A stretch of 64,000 nt of DNA from Pterobdella sp. o SKG-2022 (lineage: Eukaryota > Annelida > Clitellata > Hirudinida > Piscicolidae), in the NCBI GenBank assembly GCA_964035795.1, contig CAXIVU010000302.1, forward strand, positions 124,001 to 188,000. The letters run 5' to 3'. Positions 27,401 through 42,400 of this stretch are shown here, one piece after another. Below the pieces are notes generated by a model. The model was not told where the DNA came from. It ran no database searches and saw nothing but the letters and a program-made list of their open reading frames with translations. Each line of letters starts with the position of its first letter. The stretch's first letter is position 1. The translations under genes were made by a program, and so were the position numbers.

Positions 27401-30400
27401 GTTGTCATAATAACAGTTGTTGTTTGCGTTGATTTTGCAATCGTTGTCGAAACTGTTGTAGCTGTAGCCATTGAAATTGTTGTTACAGAAATTGTAGTTG
27501 GCGTTGTTGCTTCTACAGTAGTAACTGTTGGCGTAGATGTTGACATCATTTCTGTCGTTGTTGTCATAATAACAGTTGTTGTTTGCGTTGATTTTGCAAT
27601 CGTTGTCGAAACTGTTGTAGCTGTAGCCAATGAAGTTGTTGTCACAGTTATTGTAGTTGGCGTTGTTGTGGCTACAGTAGTAACTGTTGGCGTAGATGTA
27701 GACAACATTTCTGTCGTTGTTGTCATAATAACAGTTGTTGTTTGCGTTGATTTTGCAATCGTTGTCGAAACTGTTGTAGCTGTAGCCAATGAAGTTGTTG
27801 TCACAGTTATTGTAGTTGGCGTTGTTTTTTCTACAGTAGTAACTGTTGGCGTAGATGTTGACATCATTTCTGTCGTTGTTGTCATAATAACAGTTGTTGT
27901 TTGCGTTGATTTTGCAATCGTTGTCGAAACTGTTGTAGCTGTAGACATTGAAGTTGTTGTTACAGAAATTGTAGTTGGCGTTGTTGTTTCTACAGTAGTA
28001 ACTGTTGGCGTAGATGTTGACATCATTTCTGTCGTTGTTGTCATAATAACAGTTGTTGTTTGCGTTGATTTTGCAATCGTTGTCGAAACTGTTGTAGCTG
28101 TAGCCATTGAAATTGTTGTTACAGAAATTGTAGTTGGCGTTGTTGCTTCTACAGTAGTAACTTTTGGCGTAGATGTTGACATCATTTCTGTCGTTGTTGT
28201 CATAATAACAGTTGTTGTTTGCGTTGATTTTGCAATCGTTGTCGAAACTGTTGTAGCTGTAGCCATTGAAGTTGTTGTTACAGAAATTGTAGTTGGCGTT
28301 GTTGTTTCTACAGTAGTAACTGTTGGCGTAGATGTAGACAACATTTCTGTCGTTGTTGTCATAATAACAGTTGTTGTTTGCGTTGATTTTGCAATCGTTG
28401 TCGAAACTGTTGTAGCTGTAGCCAATGAAGTTGTTGTCACAATTATTGTAGTTGGCGTTGTTTTTTCTACAGTAGTAACTGTTGGCGTAGATGTTGACAT
28501 CATTTCTGTCGTTGTTGTCATAATAACAGTTGTTGTTTGCGTTGATTTTGCAATCGTTGTCGAAACTGTTGTAGCTGTAGCCATTGAAGTTGTTGTTACA
28601 GAAATTGTAGTTGGCGTTGTTGTTTCTACAGTAGTAACTGTTGGCGTAGATGTAGACAACATTTCTGTCGTTGTTGTCATAATAACAGTTGTTGTTTGCG
28701 TTGATTTTGCAATCGTTGTCGAAACTGTTGTAGCTGTAGCCATTGAAGTTGTTGTCACAGAAATTGTAGTTGGCGTTGTTGTTTCTACAGTAGTAACTGT
28801 TGGTGTAGATGTTGACATCATTTCTGTCGTTGTTGTCATAATAACAGTTGTTGTTTGCGTTGATTTTGCAATCGTTGTCGAAACTGTTGTAGCTGTAGAC
28901 ATTGAAGTTGTTGTTACAGAAATTGTAGTTGGCGTTGTTGTTTCTACAGTAGTAACTGTTGGCGTAGATGTAGACAACATTTCTGTCGTTGTTGTCATAA
29001 TAACAGTTGTTGTTTGCGTTGATTTTGCAATCGTTGTCGAAACTGTTGTAGCTGTAGCCATTGAAGTTGTTGTCACAGAAATTGTAGTTGGCGTTGTTGT
29101 TTCTACAGTAGTAACTGTTGGCGTAGATGTAGACATCATTTCTGTCGTTGTTGTCATAATAACAGTTGTTGTTTGCGTTGATTTTGCAATCGTTGTCGAA
29201 ACTGTTGTAGCTGTAGCCATTGAAGTTGTTGTTACAGAAATTGTAGTTGGCGTTGTTGTTTCTACAGTAAAAACTGTTGGCGTAGATGTAGACAACATTT
29301 CTGTCGTTGTTGTCATAATAACAGTTGTTGTTTGCGTTGATTTTGCAATCGTTGTCGAAACTGTTGTAGCTGTAGCCAATGAAGTTGTTGTCACAGTTAT
29401 TGTAGTTGGCGTTGTTTTTTCTACAGTAGTAACTGTTGGCGTAGATGTTGACATCATTTCTGTCGTTGTTGTCATAATAACAGTTGTTGTTTGCGTTGAT
29501 TTTGCAATCGTTGTCGAAACTGTTGTAGCTGTAGACATTGAAGTTGTTGTTACAGAAATTGTAGTTGGCGTTGTTGTTTCTACAGTAGTAACTGTTGGCG
29601 TAGATGTTGACATCATTTCTGTCGTTGTTGTCATAATAACAGTTGTTGTTTGCGTTGATTTTGCAATCGTTGTCGAAACTGTTGTAGCTGTAGCCATTGA
29701 AATTGTTGTTACAGAAATTGTAGTTGGCGTTGTTGCTTCTACAGTAGTAACTTTTGGCGTAGATGTTGACATCATTTCTGTCGTTGTTGTCATAATAACA
29801 GTTGTTGTTTGCGTTGATTTTGCAATCGTTGTCGAAACTGTTGTAGCTGTAGCCATTGAAGTTGTTGTTACAGAAATTGTAGTTGGCGTTGTTGTTTCTA
29901 CAGTAGTAACTGTTGGCGTAGATGTAGACAACATTTCTGTCGTTGTTGTCATAATAACAGTTGTTGTTTGCGTTGATTTTGCAATCGTTGTCGAAACTGT
30001 TGTAGCTGTAGCCAATGAAGTTGTTGTCACAATTATTGTAGTTGGCGTTGTTTTTTCTACAGTAGTAACTGTTGGCGTAGATGTTGACATCATTTCTGTC
30101 GTTGTTGTCATAATAACAGTTGTTGTTTGCGTTGATTTTGCAATCGTTGTCGAAACTGTTGTAGCTGTAGCCATTGAAGTTGTTGTTACAGAAATTGTAG
30201 TTGGCGTTGTTGTTTCTACAGTAGTAACTGTTGGCGTAGATGTAGACAACATTTCTGTCGTTGTTGTCATAATAACAGTTGTTGTTTGCGTTGATTTTGC
30301 AATCGTTGTCGAAACTGTTGTAGCTGTAGCCATTGAAGTTGTTGTCACAGAAATTGTAGTTGGCGTTGTTGTTTCTACAGTAGTAACTGTTGGTGTAGAT

Positions 30401-33400
30401 GTTGACATCATTTCTGTCGTTGTTGTCATAATAACAGTTGTTGTTTGCGTTGATTTTGCAATCGTTGTCGAAACTGTTGTAGCTGTAGACATTGAAGTTG
30501 TTGTTACAGAAATTGTAGTTGGCGTTGTTGTTTCTACAGTAGTAACTGTTGGCGTAGATGTAGACAACATTTCTGTCGTTGTTGTCATAATAACAGTTGT
30601 TGTTTGCGTTGATTTTGCAATCGTTGTCGAAACTGTTGTAGCTGTAGCCATTGAAGTTGTTGTCACAGAAATTGTAGTTGGCGTTGTTGTTTCTACAGTA
30701 GTAACTGTTGGCGTAGATGTAGACATCATTTCTGTCGTTGTTGTCATAATAACAGTTGTTGTTTGCGTTGATTTTGCAATCGTTGTCGAAACTGTTGTAG
30801 CTGTAGCCATTGAAGTTGTTGTTACAGAAATTGTAGTTGGCGTTGTTGTTTCTACAGTAAAAACTGTTGGCGTAGATGTAGACAACATTTCTGTCGTTGT
30901 TGTCATAATAACAGTTGTTGTTTGCGTTGATTTTGCAATCGTTGTCGAAACTGTTGTAGCTGTAGCCAATGAAGTTGTTGTCACAGTTATTGTAGTTGGC
31001 GTTGTTTTTTCTACAGTAGTAACTGTTGGCGTAGATGTTGACATCATTTCTGTCGTTGTTGTCATAATAACAGTTGTTGTTTGCGTTGATTTTGCAATCG
31101 TTGTCGAAACTGTTGTAGCTGTAGACATTGAAGTTGTTGTTACAGAAATTGTAGTTGGCGTTGTTGTTTTTACAGTAGTAACTGTTGGCGTAGATGTTGA
31201 CATCATTTCTGTCGTTGTTGTCATAATAACAGTTGTTGTTTGCGTTGATTTTGCAATCGTTGCCGAAACTGTTGTAGCTGTAGCCATTGAAATTGTTGTT
31301 ACAGAAATTGTAGTTGGCGTTGTTGCTTCTACAGTAGTAACTGTTGGCGTAGATGTTGACATCATTTCTGTCGTTGTTGTCATAATAACAGTTGTTGTTT
31401 GCGTTGATTTTGCAATCGTTGTCGAAACTGTTGTAGCTGTAGCCATTGAAGTTGTTGTTACAGAAATTGTAGTTGGCGTTGTTGTTTCTACAGTAGTAAC
31501 TGTTGGCGTAGATGTAGACAACATTTCTGTCGTTGTTGTCATAATAACAGTTGTTGTTTGCGTTGATTTTGCAATCGTTGTCGAAACTGTTGTAGCTGTA
31601 GCCAATGAAGTTGTTGTCACAGAAATTGTAGTTGGCGTTGTTGTTTCTACAGTAGTAACTGTTGGCGTAGATGTAGACAACATTTCTGTCGTTGTTGTCA
31701 TAATAACAGTTGTTGTTTGCGTTGATTTTGCAATCGTTGTCGAAACTGTTGTAGCTGTAGCCATTGAAATTGTTGTTACAGAAATTGTAGTTGGCGTTGT
31801 TGCTTCTACAGTAGTAACTGTTGGCGTAGATGTTGACATCATTTCTGTCGTTGTTGTCATAATAACAGTTGTTGTTTGCGTTGATTTTGCAATCGTTGTC
31901 GAAACTGTTGTAGCTGTAGCCAATGAAGTTGTTGTCACAGTTATTGTAGTTGGCGTTGTTGTGGCTACAGTAGTAACTGTTGGCGTAGATGTAGACAACA
32001 TTTCTGTCGTTGTTGTCATAATAACAGTTGTTGTTTGCGTTGATTTTGCAATCGTTGTCGAAACTGTTGTAGCTGTAGCCAATGAAGTTGTTGTCACAGT
32101 TATTGTAGTTGGCGTTGTTTTTTCTACAGTAGTAACTGTTGGCGTAGATGTTGACATCATTTCTGTCGTTGTTGTCATAATAACAGTTGTTGTTTGCGTT
32201 GATTTTGCAATCGTTGTCGAAACTGTTGTAGCTGTAGACATTGAAGTTGTTGTTACAGAAATTGTAGTTGGCGTTGTTGTTTCTACAGTAGTAACTGTTG
32301 GCGTAGATGTTGACATCATTTCTGTCGTTGTTGTCATAATAACAGTTGTTGTTTGCGTTGATTTTGCAATCGTTGTCGAAACTGTTGTAGCTGTAGCCAT
32401 TGAAATTGTTGTTACAGAAATTGTAGTTGGCGTTGTTGCTTCTACAGTAGTAACTTTTGGCGTAGATGTTGACATCATTTCTGTCGTTGTTGTCATAATA
32501 ACAGTTGTTGTTTGCGTTGATTTTGCAATCGTTGTCGAAACTGTTGTAGCTGTAGCCATTGAAGTTGTTGTTACAGAAATTGTAGTTGGCGTTGTTGTTT
32601 CTACAGTAGTAACTGTTGGCGTAGATGTAGACAACATTTCTGTCGTTGTTGTCATAATAACAGTTGTTGTTTGCGTTGATTTTGCAATCGTTGTCGAAAC
32701 TGTTGTAGCTGTAGCCAATGAAGTTGTTGTCACAGAAATTGTAGTTGGCGTTGTTGTTTCTACAGTAGTAACTGTTGGCGTAGATGTAGACAACATTTCT
32801 GTCGTTGTTGTCATAATAACAGTTGTTGTTTGCGTTGATTTTGCAATCGTTGTCGAAACTGTTGTAGCTGTAGCCAATGAAGTTGTTGTCACAATTATTG
32901 TAGTTGGCGTTGTTTTTTCTACAGTAGTAACTGTTGGCGTAGATGTTGACATCATTTCTGTCGTTGTTGTCATAATAACAGTTGTTGTTTGCGTTGATTT
33001 TGCAATCGTTGTCGAAACTGTTGTAGCTGTAGCCATTGAAGTTGTTGTTACAGAAATTGTAGTTGGCGTTGTTGTTTCTACAGTAGTAACTGTTGGCGTA
33101 GATGTAGACAACATTTCTGTCGTTGTTGTCATAATAACAGTTGTTGTTTGCGTTGATTTTGCAATCGTTGTCGAAACTGTTGTAGCTGTAGCCATTGAAG
33201 TTGTTGTCACAGAAATTGTAGTTGGCGTTGTTGTTTCTACAGTAGTAACTGTTGGTGTAGATGTTGACATCATTTCTGTCGTTGTTGTCATAATAACAGT
33301 TGTTGTTTGCGTTGATTTTGCAATCGTTGTCGAAACTGTTGTAGCTGTAGACATTGAAGTTGTTGTTACAGAAATTGTAGTTGGCGTTGTTGTTTCTACA

Positions 33401-36400
33401 GTAGTAACTGTTGGCGTAGATGTAGACAACATTTCTGTCGTTGTTGTCATAATAACAGTTGTTGTTTGCGTTGATTTTGCAATCGTTGTCGAAACTGTTG
33501 TAGCTGTAGCCATTGAAATTGTTGTCACAGTTATTGTAGTTGGCGTTGTTGTGGCTACAGTAGTAACTGTTGGCGTAGATGTAGACAACATTTCTGTCGT
33601 TGTTGTCATAATAACAGTTGTTGTTTGCGTTGATTTTGCAATCGTTGTCGAAACTGTTGTAGCTGTAGCCATTGAAATTGTTGTTACAGAAATTGTAGTT
33701 GGCGTTGTTGCTTCTACAGTAGTAACTGTTGGCGTAGATGTTGACATCATTTCTGTCGTTGTTGTCATAATAACAGTTGTTGTTTGCGTTGATTTTGCAA
33801 TCGTTGTCGAAACTGTTGTAGCTGTAGCCAATGAAGTTGTTGTCACAGTTATTGTAGTTGGCGTTGTTGTGGCTACAGTAGTAACTGTTGGCGTAGATGT
33901 AGACAACATTTCTGTCGTTGTTGTCATAATAACAGTTGTTGTTTGCGTTGATTTTGCAATCGTTGTCGAAACTGTTGTAGCTGTAGCCAATGAAGTTGTT
34001 GTCACAGTTATTGTAGTTGGCGTTGTTTTTTCTACAGTAGTAACTGTTGGCGTAGATGTTGACATCATTTCTGTCGTTGTTGTCATAATAACCGTTGTTG
34101 TTTGCGTTGATTTTGCAATCGTTGTCGAAACTGTTGTAGCTGTAGACATTGAAGTTGTTGTTACAGAAATTGTAGTTGGCGTTGTTGTTTCTACAGTAGT
34201 AACTGTTGGCGTAGATGTTGACATCATTTCTGTCGTTGTTGTCATAATAACAGTTGTTGTTTGCGTTGATTTTGCAATCGTTGTCGAAACTGTTGTAGCT
34301 GTAGCCATTGAAATTGTTGTTACAGAAATTGTAGTTGGCGTTGTTGCTTCTACAGTAGTAACTTTTGGCGTAGATGTTGACATCATTTCTGTCGTTGTTG
34401 TCATAATAACAGTTGTTGTTTGCGTTGATTTTGCAATCGTTGTCGAAACTGTTGTAGCTGTAGCCATTGAAGTTGTTGTTACAGAAATTGTAGTTGGCGT
34501 TGTTGTTTCTACAGTAGTAACTGTTGGCGTAGATGTAGACAACATTTCTGTCGTTGTTGTCATAATAACAGTTGTTGTTTGCGTTGATTTTGCAATCGTT
34601 GTCGAAACTGTTGTAGCTGTAGCCAATGAAGTTGTTGTCACAGAAATTGTAGTTGGCGTTGTTGTTTCTACAGTAGTAACTGTTGGCGTAGATGTAGACA
34701 ACATTTCTGTCGTTGTTGTCATAATAACAGTTGTTGTTTGCGTTGATTTTGCAATCGTTGTCGAAACTGTTGTAGCTGTAGCCAATGAAGTTGTTGTCAC
34801 AGTTATTGTAGTTGGCGTTGTTTTTTCTACAGTAGTAACTGTTGGCGTAGATGTTGACATCATTTCTGTCGTTGTTGTCATAATAACAGTTGTTGTTTGC
34901 GTTGATTTTGCAATCGTTGTCGAAACTGTTGTAGCTGTAGCCATTGAAGTTGTTGTTACAGAAATTGTAGTTGGCGTTGTTGTTTCTACAGTAGTAACTG
35001 TTGGCGTAGATGTAGACAACATTTCTGTCGTTGTTGTCATAATAACAGTTGTTGTTTGCGTTGATTTTGCAATCGTTGTCGAAACTGTTGTAGCTGTAGC
35101 CATTGAAGTTGTTGTCACAGAAATTGTAGTTGGCGTTGTTGTTTCTACAGTAGTAACTGTTGGCGTAGATGTTGACATCATTTCTGTCGTTGTTGTCATA
35201 ATAACAGTTGTTGTTTGCGTTGATTTTGCAATCGTTGTCGAAACTGTTGTAGCTGTAGACATTGAAGTTGTTGTTACAGAAATTGTAGTTGGCGTTGTTG
35301 TTTCTACAGTAGTAACTGTTGGCGTAGATGTAGACAACATTTCTGTCGTTGTTGTCATAATAACAGTTGTTGTTTGCGTTGATTTTGCAATCGTTGTCGA
35401 AACTGTTGTAGCTGTAGCCATTGAAATTGTTGTCACAGTTATTGTAGTTGGCGTTGTTGTGGCTACAGTAGTAACTGTTGGCGTAGATGTTGACATCATT
35501 TCTGTCGTTGTTGTCATAATAACAGTTGTTGTTTGCGTTGATTTTGCAATCGTTGTCGAAACTGTTGTAGCTGTAGCCATTGAAGTTGTTGTTACAGAAA
35601 TTGTAGTTGGCGTTGTTGTTTCTACAGTAGTAACTGTTGGCGTAGATGTTGACAACATTTCTGTCGTTGTTGTCATAATAACAGTTGTTGTTTGCGTTGA
35701 TTTTGCAATCGTTGTCGAAACTGTTGTAGCTGTAGCCAATGAAGTTGTTGTCACAGAAATTGTAGTTGGCGTTGTTGTTTCTACAGTAGTAACTGTTGGC
35801 GTAGATGTAGACAACATTTCTGTCGTTGTTGTCATAATAACAGTTGTTGTTTGCGTTGATTTTGCAATCGTTGTCGAAACTGTTGTAGCTGTAGCCAATG
35901 AAGTTGTTGTCACAGTTATTGTAGTTGGCGTTGTTTTTTCTACAGTAGTAACTGTTGGCGTAGATGTTGACATCATTTCTGTCGTTGTTGTCATAATAAC
36001 CGTTGTTGTTTGCGTTGATTTTGCAATCGTTGTCGAAACTGTTGTAGCTGTAGACATTGAAGTTGTTGTTACAGAAATTGTAGTTGGCGTTGTTGTTTCT
36101 ACAGTAGTAACTGTTGGCGTAGATGTTGACATCATTTCTGTCGTTGTTGTCATAATAACAGTTGTTGTTTGCGTTGATTTTGCAATCGTTGTCGAAACTG
36201 TTGTAGCTGTAGCCATTGAAATTGTTGTTACAGAAATTGTAGTTGGCGTTGTTGCTTCTACAGTAGTAACTTTTGGCGTAGATGTTGACATCATTTCTGT
36301 CGTTGTTGTCATAATAACAGTTGTTGTTTGCGTTGATTTTGCAATCGTTGTCGAAACTGTTGTAGCTGTAGCCATTGAAGTTGTTGTTACAGAAATTGTA

Positions 36401-39400
36401 GTTGGCGTTGTTGTTTCTACAGTAGTAACTGTTGGCGTAGATGTAGACAACATTTCTGTCGTTGTTGTCATAATAACAGTTGTTGTTTGCGTTGATTTTG
36501 CAATCGTTGTCGAAACTGTTGTAGCTGTAGCCAATGAAGTTGTTGTCACAGAAATTGTAGTTGGCGTTGTTGTTTCTACAGTAGTAACTGTTGGCGTAGA
36601 TGTAGACAACATTTCTGTCGTTGTTGTCATAATAACAGTTGTTGTTTGCGTTGATTTTGCAATCGTTGTCGAAACTGTTGTAGCTGTAGCCAATGAAGTT
36701 GTTGTCACAGTTATTGTAGTTGGCGTTGTTTTTTCTACAGTAGTAACTGTTGGCGTAGATGTTGACATCATTTCTGTCGTTGTTGTCATAATAACAGTTG
36801 TTGTTTGCGTTGATTTTGCAATCGTTGTCGAAACTGTTGTAGCTGTAGCCATTGAAGTTGTTGTTACAGAAATTGTAGTTGGCGTTGTTGTTTCTACAGT
36901 AGTAACTGTTGGCGTAGATGTAGACAACATTTCTGTCGTTGTTGTCATAATAACAGTTGTTGTTTGCGTTGATTTTGCAATCGTTGTCGAAACTGTTGTA
37001 GCTGTAGCCATTGAAGTTGTTGTCACAGAAATTGTAGTTGGCGTTGTTGTTTCTACAGTAGTAACTGTTGGCGTAGATGTTGACATCATTTCTGTCGTTG
37101 TTGTCATAATAACAGTTGTTGTTTGCGTTGATTTTGCAATCGTTGTCGAAACTGTTGTAGCTGTAGACATTGAAGTTGTTGTTACAGAAATTGTAGTTGG
37201 CGTTGTTGTTTCTACAGTAGTAACTGTTGGCGTAGATGTAGACAACATTTCTGTCGTTGTTGTCATAATAACAGTTGTTGTTTGCGTTGATTTTGCAATC
37301 GTTGTCGAAACTGTTGTAGCTGTAGCCATTGAAATTGTTGTCACAGTTATTGTAGTTGGCGTTGTTGTGGCTACAGTAGTAACTGTTGGCGTAGATGTTG
37401 ACATCATTTCTGTCGTTGTTGTCATAATAACAGTTGTTGTTTGCGTTGATTTTGCAATCGTTGTCGAAACTGTTGTAGCTGTAGCCATTGAAGTTGTTGT
37501 TACAGAAATTGTAGTTGGCGTTGTTGTTTCTACAGTAGTAACTGTTGGCGTAGATGTTGACAACATTTCTGTCGTTGTTGTCATAATAACAGTTGTTGTT
37601 TGCGTTGATTTTGCAATCGTTGTCGAAACTGTTGTAGCTGTAGCCAATGAAGTTGTTGTCACAGAAATTGTAGTTGGCGTTGTTGTTTCTACAGTAGTAA
37701 CTGTTGGCGTAGATGTAGACAACATTTCTGTCGTTGTTGTCATAATAACAGTTGTTGTTTGCGTTGATTTTGCAATCGTTGTCGAAACTGTTGTAGCTGT
37801 AGCCAATGAAGTTGTTGTCACAGTTATTGTAGTTGGCGTTGTTGCTTCTACAGTAGTAACTGTTGGCGTAGATGTTGACATCATTTCTGTCGTTGTTGTC
37901 ATAATAACAGTTGTTGTTTGCGTTGATTTTGCAATCGTTGTCGAAACTGTTGTAGCTGTAGCCATTGAAGTTGTTGTTACAGAAATTGTAGTTGGCGTTG
38001 TTGTTTCTACAGTAGTAACTGTTGGCGTAGATGTAGACAACATTTCTGTCGTTGTTGTCATAATAACAGTTGTTGTTTGCGTTGATTTTGCAATCGTTGT
38101 CGAAACTGTTGTAGCTGTAGCCAATGAAGTTGTTGTCACAGAAATTGTAGTTGGCGTTGTTGTTTCTACAGTAGTAACTGTTGGCGTAGATGTAGACAAC
38201 ATTTCTGTCGTTGTTGTCATAATAACAGTTGTTGTTTGCGTTGATTTTGCAATCGTTGTCGAAACTGTTGTAGCTGTAGCCATTGAAATTGTTGTTACAG
38301 AAATTGTAGTTGGCGTTGTTGCTTCTACAGTAGTAACTGTTGGCGTAGATGTTGACATCATTTCTGTCGTTGTTGTCATAATAACAGTTGTTGTTTGCGT
38401 TGATTTTGCAATCGTTGTCGAAACTGTTGTAGCTGTAGCCAATGAAGTTGTTGTCACAGTTATTGTAGTTGGCGTTGTTGTGGCTACAGTAGTAACTGTT
38501 GGCGTAGATGTTGACATCATTTCTGTCGTTGTTGTCATAATAACAGTTGTTGTTTGCGTTGATTTTGCAATCGTTGTCGAAACTGTTGTAGCTGTAGCCA
38601 ATGAAGTTGTTGTCACAGTTATTGTAGTTGGCGTTGTTTTTTCTACAGTAGTAACTGTTGGCGTAGATGTAGACAACATTTCTGTCGTTGTTGTCATAAT
38701 AACAGTTGTTGTTTGCGTTGATTTTGCAATCGTTGTCGAAACTGTTGTAGCTGTAGACATTGAAGTTGTTGTTACAGAAATTGTAGTTGGCGTTGTTGTT
38801 TCTACAGTAGTAACTGTTGGCGTAGATGTTGACATCATTTCTGTCGTTGTTGTCATAATAACAGTTGTTGTTTGCGTTGATTTTGCAATCGTTGTCGAAA
38901 CTGTTGTAGCTGTAGCCATTGAAGTTGTTGTTACAGAAATTGTAGTTGCCGTTGTTGTTTCTACAGTAGTAACTGTTGGCGTAGATGTAGACAACATTTC
39001 TGTCGTTGTTGTCATAATAACAGTTGTTGTTTGCGTTGATTTTGCAATCGTTGTCGAAACTGTTGTAGCTGTAGCCAATGAAGTTGTTGTCACAGTTATT
39101 GTAGTTGGCGTTGTTGTTTCTACAGTAGTAACTGTTGGCGTAGATGTAGACAACATTTCTGTCGTTGTTGTCATAATAACAGTTGTTGTTTGCGTTGATT
39201 TTGCAATCGTTGTCGAAACTGTTGTAGCTGTAGCCAATGAAGTTGTTGTCACAGTTATTGTAGTTGGCGTTGTTGCTTCTACAGTAGTAACTGTTGGCGT
39301 AGATGTTGACATCATTTCTGTCGTTGTTGTCATAATAACAGTTGTTGTTTGCGTTGATTTTGCAATCGTTGTCGAAACTGTTGTAGCTGTAGCCATTGAA

Positions 39401-42400
39401 GTTGTTGTTACAGAAATTGTAGTTGGCGTTGTTGTTTCTACAGTAGTAACTGTTGGCGTAGATGTAGACAACATTTCTGTCGTTGTTGTCATAATAACAG
39501 TTGTTGTTTGCGTTGATTTTGCAATCGTTGTCGAAACTGTTGTAGCTGTAGCCAATGAAGTTGTTGTCACAGAAATTGTAGTTGGCGTTGTTGTTTCTAC
39601 AGTAGTAACTGTTGGCGTAGATGTAGACAACATTTCTGTCGTTGTTGTCATAATAACAGTTGTTGTTTGCGTTGATTTTGCAATCGTTGTCGAAACTGTT
39701 GTAGCTGTAGCCATTGAAATTGTTGTTACAGAAATTGTAGTTGGCGTTGTTGCTTCTACAGTAGTAACTGTTGGCGTAGATGTTGACATCATTTCTGTCG
39801 TTGTTGTCATAATAACAGTTGTTGTTTGCGTTGATTTTGCAATCGTTGTCGAAACTGTTGTAGCTGTAGCCAATGAAGTTGTTGTCACAGTTATTGTAGT
39901 TGGCGTTGTTGTGGCTACAGTAGTAACTGTTGGCGTAGATGTTGACATCATTTCTGTCGTTGTTGTCATAATAACAGTTGTTGTTTGCGTTGATTTTGCA
40001 ATCGTTGTCGAAACTGTTGTAGCTGTAGCCAATGAAGTTGTTGTCACAGTTATTGTAGTTGGCGTTGTTTTTTCTACAGTAGTAACTGTTGGCGTAGATG
40101 TAGACAACATTTCTGTCGTTGTTGTCATAATAACAGTTGTTGTTTGCGTTGATTTTGCAATCGTTGTCGAAACTGTTGTAGCTGTAGACATTGAAGTTGT
40201 TGTTACAGAAATTGTAGTTGGCGTTGTTGTTTCTACAGTAGTAACTGTTGGCGTAGATGTTGACATCATTTCTGTCGTTGTTGTCATATTAACAGTTGTT
40301 GTTTGCGTTGATTTTGCAATCGTTGTCGAAACTGTTGTAGCTGTAGCCATTGAAGTTGTTGTTACAGAAATTGTAGTTGCCGTTGTTGTTTCTACAGTAG
40401 TAACTGTTGGCGTAGATGTAGACAACATTTCTGTCGTTGTTGTCATAATAACAGTTGTTGTTTGCGTTGATTTTGCAATCGTTGTCGAAACTGTTGTAGC
40501 TGTAGCCATTGAAGTTGTTGTTACAGAAATTGTAGTTGGCGTTGTTGTTTCTACAGTAATAACTGTTGGCGTAGATGTAGACAACATTTCTGTCGTTGTT
40601 GTCATAATAACAGTTGTTGTTTGCGTTGATTTTGCAATCGTTGTCGAAACTGTTGTAGCTGTAGCCAATGAAGTTGTTGTCACAGTTATTGTAGTTGGCG
40701 TTGTTGTTTCTACAGTAGTAACTGTTGGCGTAGATGTAGACAACATTTCTGTCGTTGTTGTCATAATAACAGTTGTTGTATGCGTTGATTTTGCAATCGT
40801 TGTCGAAACTGTTGTAGCTGTAGCCAATGAAGTTGTTGTCACAGTTATTGTAGTTGGCGTTGTTGTTTCTACAGTAGTAACTGTTGGCGTAGATGTTGAC
40901 ATCATTTCTGTCGTTGTTGTCATAATAACAGTTGTTGTTTGCGTTGATTTTGCAATCGTTGTCGAAACTGTTGTAGCTGTAGCCATTGAAGTTGTTGTTA
41001 CAGAAATTGTAGTTGGCGTTGTTGTTTCTACAGTAATAACTGTTGGCGTAGATGTAGACAACATTTCTGTCGTTGTTGTCATAATAACAGTTGTTGTTTG
41101 CGTTGATTTTGCAATCGTTGTCGAAACTGTTGTAGCTGTAGCCATTGAAGTTGTTGTCACAGTTATTGTAGTTGGCGTTGTTGTTTCTACAGTAGTAACT
41201 GTTGGCGTAGATGTAGACAACATTTCTGTCGTTGTTGTCATAATAACATTTGTTGTATGCGTTGATTTTGCAATCGTTGTCGAAACTGTTGTAGCTGTAG
41301 CCAATGAAGTTGTTGTCACAGTTATTGTAGTTGGCGTTGTTGTTTCTACAGTAGTAACTGTTGGCGTAGATGTAGACAACATTTCTGTCGTTGTTGTCAT
41401 AATAACAGTTGTTGTTTGCGTTGATTTTGCAATCGTTGTCGAAACTGTTGTAGCTGTAGCCAATGAAGTTGTTGTCACAGTTATTGTAGTTGGCGTTGTT
41501 GTTTCTACAGTAGTAACTGTTGGCGTAGATGTAGACAACATTTCTGTCGTTGTTGTCATAATAACAGTTGTTGTTTGCGTTGATTTTGCAATCGTTGTCG
41601 AAACTGTTGTAGCTGTAGACATTGAAGTTGTTGTTACAGAAATTGTAGTTGGCGTTGTTGTTTCTACAGTAGTAACTGTTGGCGTAGATGTTGACATCAT
41701 TTCTGTCGTTGTTGTCATAATAACAGTTGTTGTTTGCGTTGATTTTGCAATCGTTGTCGAAACTGTTGTAGCTGTAGACATTGAAGTTGTTGTTACAGAA
41801 ATTGTAGTTGGCGTTGTTGTTTCTACAGTAGTAACTGTTGGCGTAGATGTTGACATCATTTCTGTCGTTGTTGTCATAATAACAGTTGTTGTTTGCGTTG
41901 ATTTTGCAATCGTTGTCGAAACTGTTGTAGCTGTAGCCATTGAAATTGTTGTTACAGAAATTGTAGTTGGCGTTGTTGCTTCTACAGTAGTAACTTTTGG
42001 CGTAGATGTTGACATCATTTCTGTCGTTGTTGTCATAATAACAGTTGTTGTTTGCGTTGATTTTGTAATCGTTGTCGAAACTGTTGTAGCTGTAGCCATT
42101 GAAGTTGTTGTTACAGAAATTGTAGTTGGCGTTGTTGTTTCTACAGTAGTAACTGTTGGCGTAGATGTAGACAACATTTCTGTCGTTGTTGTCATAATAA
42201 CAGTTGTTGTTTGCGTTGATTTTGCAATCGTTGTCGAAACTGTTGTAGCTGTAGCCAATGAAGTTGTTGTCACAGTTATTGTAGTTGGCGTTGTTGTGGC
42301 TACAGTAGTAACTGTTGGCGTAGATGTAGACAACATTTCTGTCGTTGTTGTCATAATAACAGTTGTTGTTTGCGTTGATTTTGCAATCGTTGTCGAAACT

